Assembly (NCBI RefSeq): GCF_000317695.1 | Contig: NC_019771.1 | Location: forward strand, 4,950,001-5,014,000 | DNA: 64,000 bases | Direction of reading: 5' to 3' | Source: Anabaena cylindrica PCC 7122 | Lineage (GTDB): Bacteria > Cyanobacteriota > Cyanobacteriia > Cyanobacteriales > Nostocaceae | Shown: positions 56,904 to 64,000 of the stretch, one piece after another | Position numbering within the stretch: the stretch's first letter is position 1 | How the letters are laid out: the number at the start of each line of letters is the position of its first letter | Program-made: the position numbers and the translations under genes | The notes under the pieces: generated by a model | Database searches by the model: none | Told to the model about the DNA's origin: nothing | Seen by the model: only the letters and a program-made list of their open reading frames with translations

Positions 56904-57358
56904 GTATTCTTTTCCTAGTTTCTTAAATTGCTGAGATAATTACTGAGATAAAGGTTGATTTAGCCTTAGCAGTATTCGGTAGATAGCAACAAGAGCGCAA
57001 ACATTAATAACGATTGCTACTATATAGTGATATCTTATTTATGTTAGTAAAACCTGCCAAAATGGCAAAATACGCTTTATTTTTCCTTCAAAGTATACTG
57101 AGAACTCCATAAAATCTTTACATTATTGGGAATAATAACTCTAGTATATATAGAGTTATGTGGTTAAAGCTTGTTGATAGCAAAAATTACTAGCTAATCA
57201 ATAATTACTAGATGATGCTGTTTGCGCTCAATAAGTTATTTATCTATACTTCTCGATATGTTATAAAAATAACGTGGTTAATTTATGATATAAATGTACT
57301 AGCCTAAGTTACTGGTGTCAAGGAGGGGATATGCTTACTTAAGCACTCATACGAATTA
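56904..57358. other. AT-rich gap upstream of the phosphotransferase gene
   Basis: I looked here for a precursor peptide on both strands. Only very short frames occur (for example 23 codons beginning MEFSVYFEGKIK on the minus strand), none with a ribosome site and a leader/core layout. A candidate promoter lies at 57293-57321. Plus-strand AAGGAGGGGATATG near 57320 looks like a strong ribosome site, but its frame stops after three codons. Confidence 0.5.
57293..57321 (-). promoter_or_regulatory. Candidate promoter for the phosphotransferase-HopA1 operon
   Basis: Minus strand TTGACA (57316-57321) and TACATT (57293-57298) are 17 bases apart. If used, the transcript has a leader of about 380 bases before the phosphotransferase ATG. 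Confidence 0.4.
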
Positions 57359-57673
57359 TTAACCAAAAATTTGCCTCACCATTACTGCTAATGCCAGCAT
57401 ACCAAAAATAATCATTAATCCCGCAGGCATAAATTTACGTGTTTTAGCAAATCTGAAGGCAAATAATACTACTAAGATGGCAGTAACTAAAGTCGCTAAA
57501 GTTAAACCCCAGGTTTGCCCCTGAAGCTGGTAATAACCAGCAAAAATCAGCAACAAACCGCTAATACTACCACTGAGTAAAGAAATTTTGCTCTTAACTT
57601 GAATATAGCCAATGATTCCACCTACTAGTGCTAAAACGCCATAACCAAAAGTGGCAAGTATACTTAAATTCAT
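57359..57673 (-). CDS. TMEM14-family small membrane protein
   Basis: A 104-residue protein with four hydrophobic helices and the family pattern GYGVLALVGGIIGYIQVKSK, SLLSGSISGLLL and KFMPAGLMIIFGMLAL. The TMEM14 (UPF0136) family also occurs in plastids and mitochondria, where members such as FAX proteins export fatty acids. A lipid-related role is therefore possible but not shown. It is divergent from the DUF815-like ATPase gene. Confidence 0.85.
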   Translation of the reverse strand: MNLSILATFGYGVLALVGGIIGYIQVKSKISLLSGSISGLLLIFAGYYQLQGQTWGLTLATLVTAILVVLFAFRFAKTRKFMPAGLMIIFGMLALAVMVRQIFG

Positions 57674-57735
57674 TGTTACAACCTATGTAGATTTGAATTT
57701 TACTTTCCTGATCAGCAGACAATTACAGTTGATTA

Positions 57736-59079
57736 ATGGATAATCGAGCGATGTCTACGCCAAATACTTCGTCTTATACCCAAGTTCAATTCCTTCAACG
57801 CCAAGCTGCGTCTCTTTTACTGTACCAATCTGTCCTGAAAGGCGAAGTAGCGATCGCATTTCTTGATCTGTTGCAAGCTATAAGATACACTGATGCCGAC
57901 GGGCGCGACTGTCTCCAAGCTTACGGTAATTATTTTCAAGCTTTGGCTGCCAGCAAACAAACCTGGGAAGAATACCTAATTAGTCAAATTCTGATCGCTG
58001 ACAATCCTTTTACCAGACTAGCTCAACAACGAGATTTTACTGATTTACCACCGGCTTTAGTCGCAGCAGCCCGTCATGACTTACAAGTATTACAAAATTT
58101 ACATGAATGTAACAGCGCTATTTTAAGCGAATGGGTGCAAGTTGTCGCTCATTTGCCAGTTTCCCCGGTGGTGTGGTATCAAGAAGCAGAAAAAGTAAAA
58201 ATTGATACTGATTTAGTTACCTCTATTCCACAGTTGGAAATTTGGGCTGATGCTGTAGAAGATTTAGCAGCTTATTATCAGCAACATGGAACTGGTCTAT
58301 TTGCAGAATATCGCGCTTTTAGTTGGCAAAATGGATATTTTGTTGCTATCCCTTATCCTGACCCCGTGCAGCTCAATACACTGGTAGGTTATGAGTGGCA
58401 AAAAGATACTCTGTTAAAAAATACAAAATTTTTATTGTCAGGACAACCCGCACTGCACGTATTACTTTACGGTAGTCGTGGTTCTGGCAAGTCTTCTTTA
58501 GTCAAATCCCTTTTAAATGAATGTAATCATCACAATCTACGCTTAATAGAAGTAGCAAAGTCAGAACTGCAAGATTTACCAAAAATTGTCGAACAATTAC
58601 GGGGAGTACCGCAGAAATTTATTATTTTTGTGGATGATCTTTCCTTTGAAGAAGATGATGATGCCTTTAAATCATTAAAAGTAGTTTTAGAAGGTAGTTT
58701 AACCGCTAGACCTCAAAATATAGTTGTTTATGCTACCTCAAACCGTCGTCACCTCATTCGTGAGTATTTTAGTGATAGACCGACTCCCAAGGACAATGAG
58801 GAAGTCCATGCTTGGGATACAATGCAGGAAAAGCTGTCCTTTAGCGATCGCTTTGGTATAACGTTAACCTTTGAACCAGCAGATCAAAAAACATATTTAA
58901 ACATTGTCAACCATTTAGCAGCACAAGTTGGTATTAATCTTAATCAAGAAGACTTAGAATATAAAGCTTTACAATGGGCAACTCGCCATAATGGTCGTTC
59001 TGGCAGAACAGCACAACAATTTATTGACTTCTTGAAATCAGACTTAGCTTTGTTTAATGGCAATAATAACAGACTATAA
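57736..59079 (+). CDS. DUF815-type P-loop ATPase
   Basis: A 447-residue protein. The N-terminal 220 residues are helical. The ATPase domain starts at VGYEWQKDTLLKNTKFLLSG, with Walker A YGSRGSGKSSLV, Walker B FIIFVDDLSFE, and sensor-like YATSNRRHLIREYF. These are hallmarks of DUF815, a AAA-like ATPase group of unknown role. The frame is open from ATG 57736, with ATG 57751 a close alternative. It is 70 bp upstream of the coiled-coil TerB-C gene on the same strand, so it may belong to that module. Confidence 0.78.
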   Translation: MDNRAMSTPNTSSYTQVQFLQRQAASLLLYQSVLKGEVAIAFLDLLQAIRYTDADGRDCLQAYGNYFQALAASKQTWEEYLISQILIADNPFTRLAQQRDFTDLPPALVAAARHDLQVLQNLHECNSAILSEWVQVVAHLPVSPVVWYQEAEKVKIDTDLVTSIPQLEIWADAVEDLAAYYQQHGTGLFAEYRAFSWQNGYFVAIPYPDPVQLNTLVGYEWQKDTLLKNTKFLLSGQPALHVLLYGSRGSGKSSLVKSLLNECNHHNLRLIEVAKSELQDLPKIVEQLRGVPQKFIIFVDDLSFEEDDDAFKSLKVVLEGSLTARPQNIVVYATSNRRHLIREYFSDRPTPKDNEEVHAWDTMQEKLSFSDRFGITLTFEPADQKTYLNIVNHLAAQVGINLNQEDLEYKALQWATRHNGRSGRTAQQFIDFLKSDLALFNGNNNRL

Positions 59080-59149
59080 TTGACTTACTTCATGACTTTT
59101 TATCTCTTAATAGAATCACAGTTATATATTCAAAACATTGTGAAAAATA

Positions 59150-60478
59150 ATGACATTAATAACTACTAACTCCGACAACTTTACTACGCTCAAAACAAGC
59201 AAGATGCACTCAGCAATAATCAGCAATAGATTGATTTTAGGCATATCTGCCTTTAGTGTAAGTTTTGGCTTAAGTCTCGTCCCCAATTGGGATTTTAATA
59301 AAGCTTTTTTCACAGCCTTAATCACCGTCTTAGCTACCTATTCAGCCGCACTATTTGTTGACAAACGACGTAGAAATTATGAAATGCTAATTTTAAGTTC
59401 TCTCCATAAACGAATCAGAGAACTTGAAGGACTAAAGTATCGAATTGTCAGAGAAATAAAACAAATAGATGAACATCGTAACATTCTCTACACAGAATCA
59501 CAGCATCTACAAAATCAAATAGCAGAAAGCCGCAATCAAAGAGATATCATCCATCGAGAATTAGGTAGTTATGCTGGGCAAAAAAAACAATTAGAATCAG
59601 AAATTAACACTCTCCAAAATGAAATTCATTATCTAAAAAGTAGCGCAGAAGAACTTGATCAAACCTGCTCCCATCTCACAGCCGAAAAACGCCGTCTAGA
59701 ACTAAACTCTAATGTATCGCGTTCAGAACTTACCCAACTGCAAAGTCAAATTGAAGCTTTCAAACAAGAAAAACAGGAAATAGAAAGTAATTTAACCCTC
59801 GTCAATAGACTTAAACCCCAACTAGAAGAAAAATTATATGAACTGCGAACAGAGATTCAAGAATTAGAAATTAAAATATCTCAGCGCAATAACTTACTCA
59901 TAGATACAACAACTGCTAGAGAAATTGTAGCAAATAATCTGGCTAATTTACAAATACAAACCCAAACACAACAGGCAGAAATTAATCAATTACAAAATCA
60001 AATTGCATTATTGCAAGATGAGCGCGACTTGTTGCAAAATCAAGTTTGGGAATTACTTCAAAACATGGAGACACTCAATCCAGAAACATTATCTGAAAAT
60101 ATTCAAGAAAATGAGATTGAATTATTTCCTTTTGATGAATTACTAGAAACCATAGATTCTCAACCACAAACTTCAAATTTACCACCAGAATGGAGTCATT
60201 TTCTAGAAAATCTGCCAACCTATGAAATTCAAGTATTAAAAGCCATCGTCGAGGAAGATAACCCCAAAGCCATCATTAAACAAATTGCCGAAGAACATAT
60301 CACAATGCCGAATCTATTAATTGATTCCATCAATGAAATTGCCAATAATACCCTGGGTGAACTAATTATCGAAACAGGTGAAGAAATTCCCGAAATTTAT
60401 CAAGAACATCTGTTGAATGTCAAAAAAATGATAGCAATTTATGAACAATTAATCACTAAATCAATATCACCTAATTAA
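59150..60478 (+). CDS. Membrane-anchored coiled-coil protein with TerB-C-like domain
   Basis: A 442-residue protein. Two hydrophobic helices span about residues 24-46 and 50-68 (NRLILGISAFSVSFGLSLVP, FFTALITVLATYSAALFV). They are followed by about 230 residues of continuous coiled coil rich in Glu, Gln and Leu. The final 100 residues (PPEWSHFLENLPTYEIQVLK, KQIAEEHITMPNLLIDSINE, NNTLGELIIETGEEIPEIY) resemble the TerB C-terminal domain of tellurite/phage-resistance-associated systems. The protein should be membrane-bound with its coiled coil in the cytoplasm. It is 27 bp upstream of the BrxD-type ATPase, indicating cotranscription and probably a shared complex. Confidence 0.75.
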   Translation: MTLITTNSDNFTTLKTSKMHSAIISNRLILGISAFSVSFGLSLVPNWDFNKAFFTALITVLATYSAALFVDKRRRNYEMLILSSLHKRIRELEGLKYRIVREIKQIDEHRNILYTESQHLQNQIAESRNQRDIIHRELGSYAGQKKQLESEINTLQNEIHYLKSSAEELDQTCSHLTAEKRRLELNSNVSRSELTQLQSQIEAFKQEKQEIESNLTLVNRLKPQLEEKLYELRTEIQELEIKISQRNNLLIDTTTAREIVANNLANLQIQTQTQQAEINQLQNQIALLQDERDLLQNQVWELLQNMETLNPETLSENIQENEIELFPFDELLETIDSQPQTSNLPPEWSHFLENLPTYEIQVLKAIVEEDNPKAIIKQIAEEHITMPNLLIDSINEIANNTLGELIIETGEEIPEIYQEHLLNVKKMIAIYEQLITKSISPN

Positions 60479-60505
60479 ATAATTTTTTCATTTAAAATCA
60501 ACTAC

Positions 60506-61831
60506 ATGACAAAGCTTAAAATCTCTAAAAAAATATCTACTGCTTTAATTAATTCTCTAGGTGCGGGAGTAGTCCCTAGAGTAGGAATTGAGCATATAGC
60601 AGTAGGCCGAGAAAAAGAACTCAATAGCCTATTACAAAATCTCAACGATATTGGCGAAGGTGTAGCCGCATTTCGATTTATAATTGGTAACTACGGTGCT
60701 GGTAAAAGCTTCATGCTACAAATGATTCGTAACCGCGCCATGGAGCAAGGATTTGTCGTTGCTGATGCTGATTTATCCTCTGAACGTAGACTAGCAGGAA
60801 GTCACAATGAAGGTTTAGCAACCTATCGAGAATTGATGAGTCGTCTAGCTACAAAAACCCGTCCTGATGGTGGTGCGTTAGTTTCTATTTTGGAAGGATG
60901 GATTAATAAAATTCAGCAAGAAGTAGCTAAAGAAACAGGAACGCGTCCCAATGATGAAGGATTTGATGAGCAAGTAGAAACAAAAATTCGGGAAGTAGTT
61001 CATTACATTGAAGACTTAGTTCACGGCTTTGATTTTGGTAGCGTAATTATTGCTTATTGGCGTAGTTATCGCTTAGATGATGATGATTTAAAAAATGCCT
61101 CTCTGCGCTGGTTACGGGGAGAATTTAACACTAAAACCGAAGCTAAAGCAGCTTTAGGAGTACGTGTCATTATTGATGATGATACTTGGTTTGATTATAT
61201 TAAATTACTGGCTAAATTTGTAGCTGAGATAGGTTACAAAGGACTTTTTATTTTAGTAGATGAAGCTGTAAATTTATATCAAATATCCACTACAGTTACT
61301 CGTGAGAAAAACTATAACAGACTTTTAGCCATGTTTAACGACACCATGCAATGTAAAGCTGAAAATCTTGGTATCGTCATTGGTGGAACAACCAAATTTT
61401 TAGAGGACCCAAATCGGGGACTATTTGCAGACCAAGCTTGGCGCAGACGCACAAAAGAAAGTCGATTTGTTACCCAAGCTAATGTACAAGAATATTTAGG
61501 GCCAGTTATTCGTCTCAATCCTTTAACTGAAACAGAAATACTCACACTTTTGCAACGTTTAACAGAGATTCATGCTCTTAATTTTGGATATGAAGAAAAC
61601 TTGACAAATCGTGAATTAAAGGAATTTATTCAAGAAATAATTACTCGCTTAGGTGCGGAAGCTTTACTCACGCCGGGAGAAATTATTCGTGATTTTATTA
61701 GTGTATTAAATGTTCTTTATCAAAACCCAGAAATTAAGTTTACTGAATTGATTCATGGAGCTAATTTTAAGCCTACTGCTGCGGGTAAAGATGCTAATTT
61801 AGGAGAAGATGCAGCAGAATTTAGTTTGTGA
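60506..61831 (+). CDS. BREX-type ATP-binding protein (BrxD/DUF2791)
   Basis: A 441-residue P-loop ATPase. The N-terminus has a specificity segment VPRVGIEHIAVGREKEL, then Walker A IIGNYGAGKSFML (GNYGAGKS at 61-68), ADADLSSERRLAG, and the Walker B region YKGLFILVDEAVNLYQ. IVIGGTTKFLEDPNRGLF and RLNPLTETEILTLLQRL follow. These match the BREX ATP-binding family, whose members drive DNA-targeting phage defence and also occur in TerB-associated operons. No BREX methylase, PglZ, helicase or TerB-N gene is present; the next gene is on the other strand. It is the last gene of the three-gene run. Confidence 0.82.
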   Translation: MTKLKISKKISTALINSLGAGVVPRVGIEHIAVGREKELNSLLQNLNDIGEGVAAFRFIIGNYGAGKSFMLQMIRNRAMEQGFVVADADLSSERRLAGSHNEGLATYRELMSRLATKTRPDGGALVSILEGWINKIQQEVAKETGTRPNDEGFDEQVETKIREVVHYIEDLVHGFDFGSVIIAYWRSYRLDDDDLKNASLRWLRGEFNTKTEAKAALGVRVIIDDDTWFDYIKLLAKFVAEIGYKGLFILVDEAVNLYQISTTVTREKNYNRLLAMFNDTMQCKAENLGIVIGGTTKFLEDPNRGLFADQAWRRRTKESRFVTQANVQEYLGPVIRLNPLTETEILTLLQRLTEIHALNFGYEENLTNRELKEFIQEIITRLGAEALLTPGEIIRDFISVLNVLYQNPEIKFTELIHGANFKPTAAGKDANLGEDAAEFSL

Positions 61832-61843
61832 TTAGTTTAAGGT

Positions 61844-61993
61844 TTATTTCCCCACTTGTGTGTACACCGTAGCTGCCTCTGCTTCCCTCAAAAAACGCTC
61901 CCACTTAGAGACGCGAATTGAATTCTCTCGTGTCACTGTTTTCTCTTCTTGAGACTCCAAAAAGTTTTCTGCACCACTAAGGTTTGGGAATTG
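61844..61993 (-). pseudogene. Unidentified gene remnant
   Basis: The minus strand is open for 49 codons with protein-like composition (NLSGAENFLESQEEKTVTRE, VSKWERFLREAEAATVYTQV) but has no start codon and follows a stop. Its 3' end includes the ACTTGTGTGTACACCGTAG element end. It looks like the C-terminal fragment of a gene I do not recognise. Confidence 0.35.
61854..61872. repeat. Solitary end of the CTACGGTGTACACACAAGT element
   Basis: ACTTGTGTGTACACCGTAG is the exact reverse complement of the left end of the nested element at 8267. No second end is nearby. It lies 22 bp after the BrxD-type ATPase stop. Confidence 0.6.
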
Positions 61994-62005
61994 CTATAAT
62001 TATTT

Positions 62006-62623
62006 TTAATGTTCCCGAATCCAGATAGCTAAACCTCCACCACGTCCACGGGCAGCAATAAAATCCGCTGTAACTAAAAAGAAGGCAAAAAATGGTAATT
62101 TAGCTATAGATTGGTTGTAAAAATCGTCTAATTGGTCTTTACCAGAACGAATTGGTTGATTGTAAAGAAGATGATTAAATAAACTAATTTTCATCTGGGT
62201 AAAGTCAAATGCTAATAAATTCTTTTTACCTAAATATTGTGATGGGCCTGTCAGCTTTAATAAAATTGAGCCTAATTGCACTTGATTATAAATTTCGCCT
62301 CTACCTAAAACCTGTTCCTGAGTATTACTAAAAGCAAGATGAATTTTTACCAATTTAGGTACATAAAAACCCTTACCTAATATAATTCCCCCACGCTTTC
62401 TAATCTTTTTAGTACCAGTAGCAAAGCATAACCGCCATTTACCAATCAGAGAATCAAAAGTGTAATTTAATCTTTCTTGTTTGGCAGCTTTTTCAGCTTG
62501 TAGCAACGCATTCACTACTACCTCAGCCATAGGGGGTTTGTTTCCCTTTCGATATGCAGCAGCAGTCTGGAAGAGAATGCTGGTAAAATCAGATGTAATA
62601 CTAGATGTCAAGTCAGCCGTCAT
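62006..62623 (-). CDS. PAP/fibrillin-like protein
   Basis: A 205-residue soluble protein. The segment LIGKWRLCFATGTKK, followed by a run of beta strands and ending ADFIAARGRGGGLAIWIRE, fits the PAP/fibrillin (plastid lipid-associated) type found in cyanobacteria and chloroplasts, which bind lipids at thylakoids. The match is by pattern only. The N-terminal 50 residues are helical (MAEVVVNALLQAEKAAKQER). It is convergent with the BrxD-type ATPase gene. Confidence 0.6.
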   Translation of the reverse strand: MTADLTSSITSDFTSILFQTAAAYRKGNKPPMAEVVVNALLQAEKAAKQERLNYTFDSLIGKWRLCFATGTKKIRKRGGIILGKGFYVPKLVKIHLAFSNTQEQVLGRGEIYNQVQLGSILLKLTGPSQYLGKKNLLAFDFTQMKISLFNHLLYNQPIRSGKDQLDDFYNQSIAKLPFFAFFLVTADFIAARGRGGGLAIWIREH

Positions 62624-63315
62624 AAGAACATTGTGGATTTAGAGTTTTATCTGCTTTACTCACCATTTTGACAGATTCATGACTACATTTAATTGGAGAT
62701 ATCTAATACAGCAGAATTAAGGAGTCAGGAATAAAACTGGCTTAGTATCTGGCTTTGAATTTAGATTCTGTACCTCATTAGTCCGCAATTCGCTATATCT
62801 TTTGCAGGTTCGTCAGATATCATCATTTTGTTGATAATAACTTATAGGTCGCACCCTACAAAGCAAGCCGGTTGCGTAAGTACTGAGATTCTAACGCAAT
62901 ACTTACCACGCAAAGAACCCATTGTATAAAACCAATAAAACATCGAAAATGTTGGGTTTCGTGCCTCAACCCAACCTACGTATTTTCGTTTTTTAGCCTT
63001 AACTATGAACCGTTTGCAGTATATGAGGGTGTTTGAAAAGTTTCGGGTGGTGATTTTAGACACTCAAGTCAAAGTCCTCCTTTCTAAGGAGGATTTAGGA
63101 GGATATAAAGTTTTTAATACATTAGCAACCACTTTTCAAACATCCTCTAACGTTCATTTTGTGATTTTCCTGTACAGCCATACCATTAAGTTAAATATCT
63201 TTCCATTAAAAAAAGGTTCAAAACACTAAAATATTTAGCACAATAGAATTAATAAATTTAATTTAATGTGGTTTGAAGAGTGTCGAACTCACCCATAGAT
63301 ATAGCAAGGTGAAAT
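62624..63315. repeat. Repeat-rich intergenic region before the pentapeptide gene
   Basis: About 690 bp without a gene. It holds a copy of the dispersed repeat of 3842-3915 (62708-62780), and a CCTACAAAGCAAGCCGGTTG unit (62856-62880) related to 8575-8595. An inverted CGAAAAT...ATTTTCG unit with the GTAGGTTGGGTT core lies at 62943-62990, and the GAGGATG-family element at 63025-63147. Confidence 0.6.
63025..63147. mobile_element. MITE-like element, AGAGGATGTTTGAAAA family (copy 3, diverged)
   Basis: The left end GAGGGTGTTTGAAAAG and right end CTTTTCAAACATCCTC form inverted repeats with one mismatch. The interior differs from the other copies but also centres on a hairpin (TCCTCCTTTCTAAGGAGGA). 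CTAA follows the right end but does not precede the left end. Confidence 0.6.
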
Positions 63316-63864
63316 ATGGATACTATCAGCTTCCTGAGACAATATACATCAGGAGAGCGGAATTTTAATCGTGTCAGTCTGCATCAGGCAAAGCTAACTA
63401 AAGCTAACTTAAGTGGTGTCAATTTATCTGAAGCTGACTTGAGTGGTGCTGACCTCAGTGAAGCTAATTTAAGTAAATGTAACTTAACCAGGGCAAATTT
63501 GACTAATGCTGATTTAAGTAGAGCTAATTTGCAAGGTGCAAATTTGAGCGAGGTTAACTTAATTGGTGCTGACTTAACAAAAGTCAACTTCAAAGAAACG
63601 AACTTAAGTGGTGCTGATTTACGTGGTGCAAATTTAAAGTTGGCTAACCTATTAGGTGCAAACCTCACTGAATCTGAAATTAGTGGTGCTGATTTTAGCG
63701 GTGCTAATCTTCAAAACGCCAATTTAATTGGTAGTAATATCAATGAAGCCGAATTTAATGGCGCAAATTTAGCTAACGTAATGATCACTGAACTAGAGAT
63801 AACCGGCGAAGTTCTGCACATAGGTTTATCTCATAAATGGATAACTTGGGCTGGAAGTTATTGA
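63316..63864 (+). CDS. Pentapeptide-repeat protein
   Basis: A 182-residue protein with about 25 A(N/D)LxX pentapeptides from residue 25 to 160, such as ANLSGVNLSEADLSGADLSE. These fold into a right-handed square beta helix. The first 20 residues (MDTISFLRQYTSGERNFNRV) form a short cap. AAGGTG lies five bases before the ATG. Such proteins are abundant in cyanobacteria and mostly of unknown function; there is no signal peptide. Confidence 0.92.
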   Translation: MDTISFLRQYTSGERNFNRVSLHQAKLTKANLSGVNLSEADLSGADLSEANLSKCNLTRANLTNADLSRANLQGANLSEVNLIGADLTKVNFKETNLSGADLRGANLKLANLLGANLTESEISGADFSGANLQNANLIGSNINEAEFNGANLANVMITELEITGEVLHIGLSHKWITWAGSY

Positions 63865-63886
63865 TATAATTGGGAACTGGCTCAGT

Positions 63887-63977
63887 TATAGCGGTTCTCG
63901 GTTGAGTGAGATACAAGAACCCCACCGCAAGCGATGAGGGGGCTATGATGTATTTCATTCAAGTGCATACCGCTATA
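63887..63977. mobile_element. MITE-like element, TATAGCGGT...ACCGCTATA family (copy B)
   Basis: Perfect 9 bp inverted ends TATAGCGGT and ACCGCTATA bound 91 bp of non-coding DNA containing GTTGAGTGAGATACAAGAAC, a CCCCACC hairpin arm and GGGGGCTATGATG. It is the reverse-oriented relative of 20490-20597. Confidence 0.65.
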
Positions 63978-64000
63978 TCAGTTTTTTCACTGTTTACTGT

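Noticed and set aside
57320..57342. Strong ribosome site AAGGAGGGGAT followed by ATG
   Set aside because: The frame is only three codons; the same bases overlap a candidate minus-strand -35 box.

Overview
The window looks like chromosome of a filamentous, probably heterocyst-forming, cyanobacterium (Nostoc/Anabaena group). The evidence is moderately AT-rich DNA with many HIP1-type GCGATCGC sites, phylloquinone (men) genes, DUF3110 and PAP/fibrillin-like proteins, heptamer tandem repeats, and many short inverted-repeat elements between genes. No species is assigned.

Layout. 0.1-6 kb: the tail of an upstream gene, a Nudix hydrolase, an unusual PstB-like ATPase flanked by inverted repeats, a secreted TPR protein and a membrane histidine kinase. 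6-14.3 kb: murQ, a DUF3110 gene, a repeat-filled gap with one mobile element nested in another, and tamB. 14.3-20.5 kb: a minus-strand signalling block with two cyclic-nucleotide-domain histidine kinases, a small secreted Cys protein and a response regulator fused to a thioredoxin-reductase-like domain that lacks its CxxC. 20.7-28.4 kb: a lone sugar-type permease, a beta-barrel plus secreted partner, a REC-GAF-GGDEF diguanylate cyclase, a 1.7 kb region of hairpins, nested elements and a dead IS630-type transposase, and a lipoprotein. 29-31.8 kb: tRNA-Val, a DUF2227-like protein, mazG and a GluR0-like ligand-gated channel. 31.9-42.9 kb: a CHAT protease, a 1402-residue DUF4347/LVIVD/RTX exoprotein, an M48 protease, a TrkA-type protein, a DUF3124 lipoprotein and an Na+/H+ antiporter. 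43-45.6 kb: proA, a DUF4351-type pseudogene and a glutathione S-transferase.

45.8-54.4 kb carries the phylloquinone genes menF, menA, menC, menE and the probable DHNA-CoA thioesterase. A CRISPR array of 36 repeats and 35 spacers lies between menE and the thioesterase gene. The array has no cas genes in the window. Repeat polarity, a degenerate repeat at its left end and a near-consensus sigma70 promoter at its right end all indicate leftward transcription.

54.5-61.9 kb holds the two most interesting cassettes. One is a phosphotransferase/HopA1 pair of the kind used for Ser/Thr dehydration in class V lanthipeptides and thioamitides, here with no obvious precursor. The other is a three-gene run of a DUF815-type ATPase, a membrane-anchored coiled-coil protein with a TerB-C-like end, and a BREX-type (BrxD/DUF2791) ATPase, which may be a membrane-linked stress or defence module. 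The window closes with a PAP/fibrillin-like gene, further repeats and a pentapeptide-repeat protein.

All family names come from reading motifs by eye; no database search was run.
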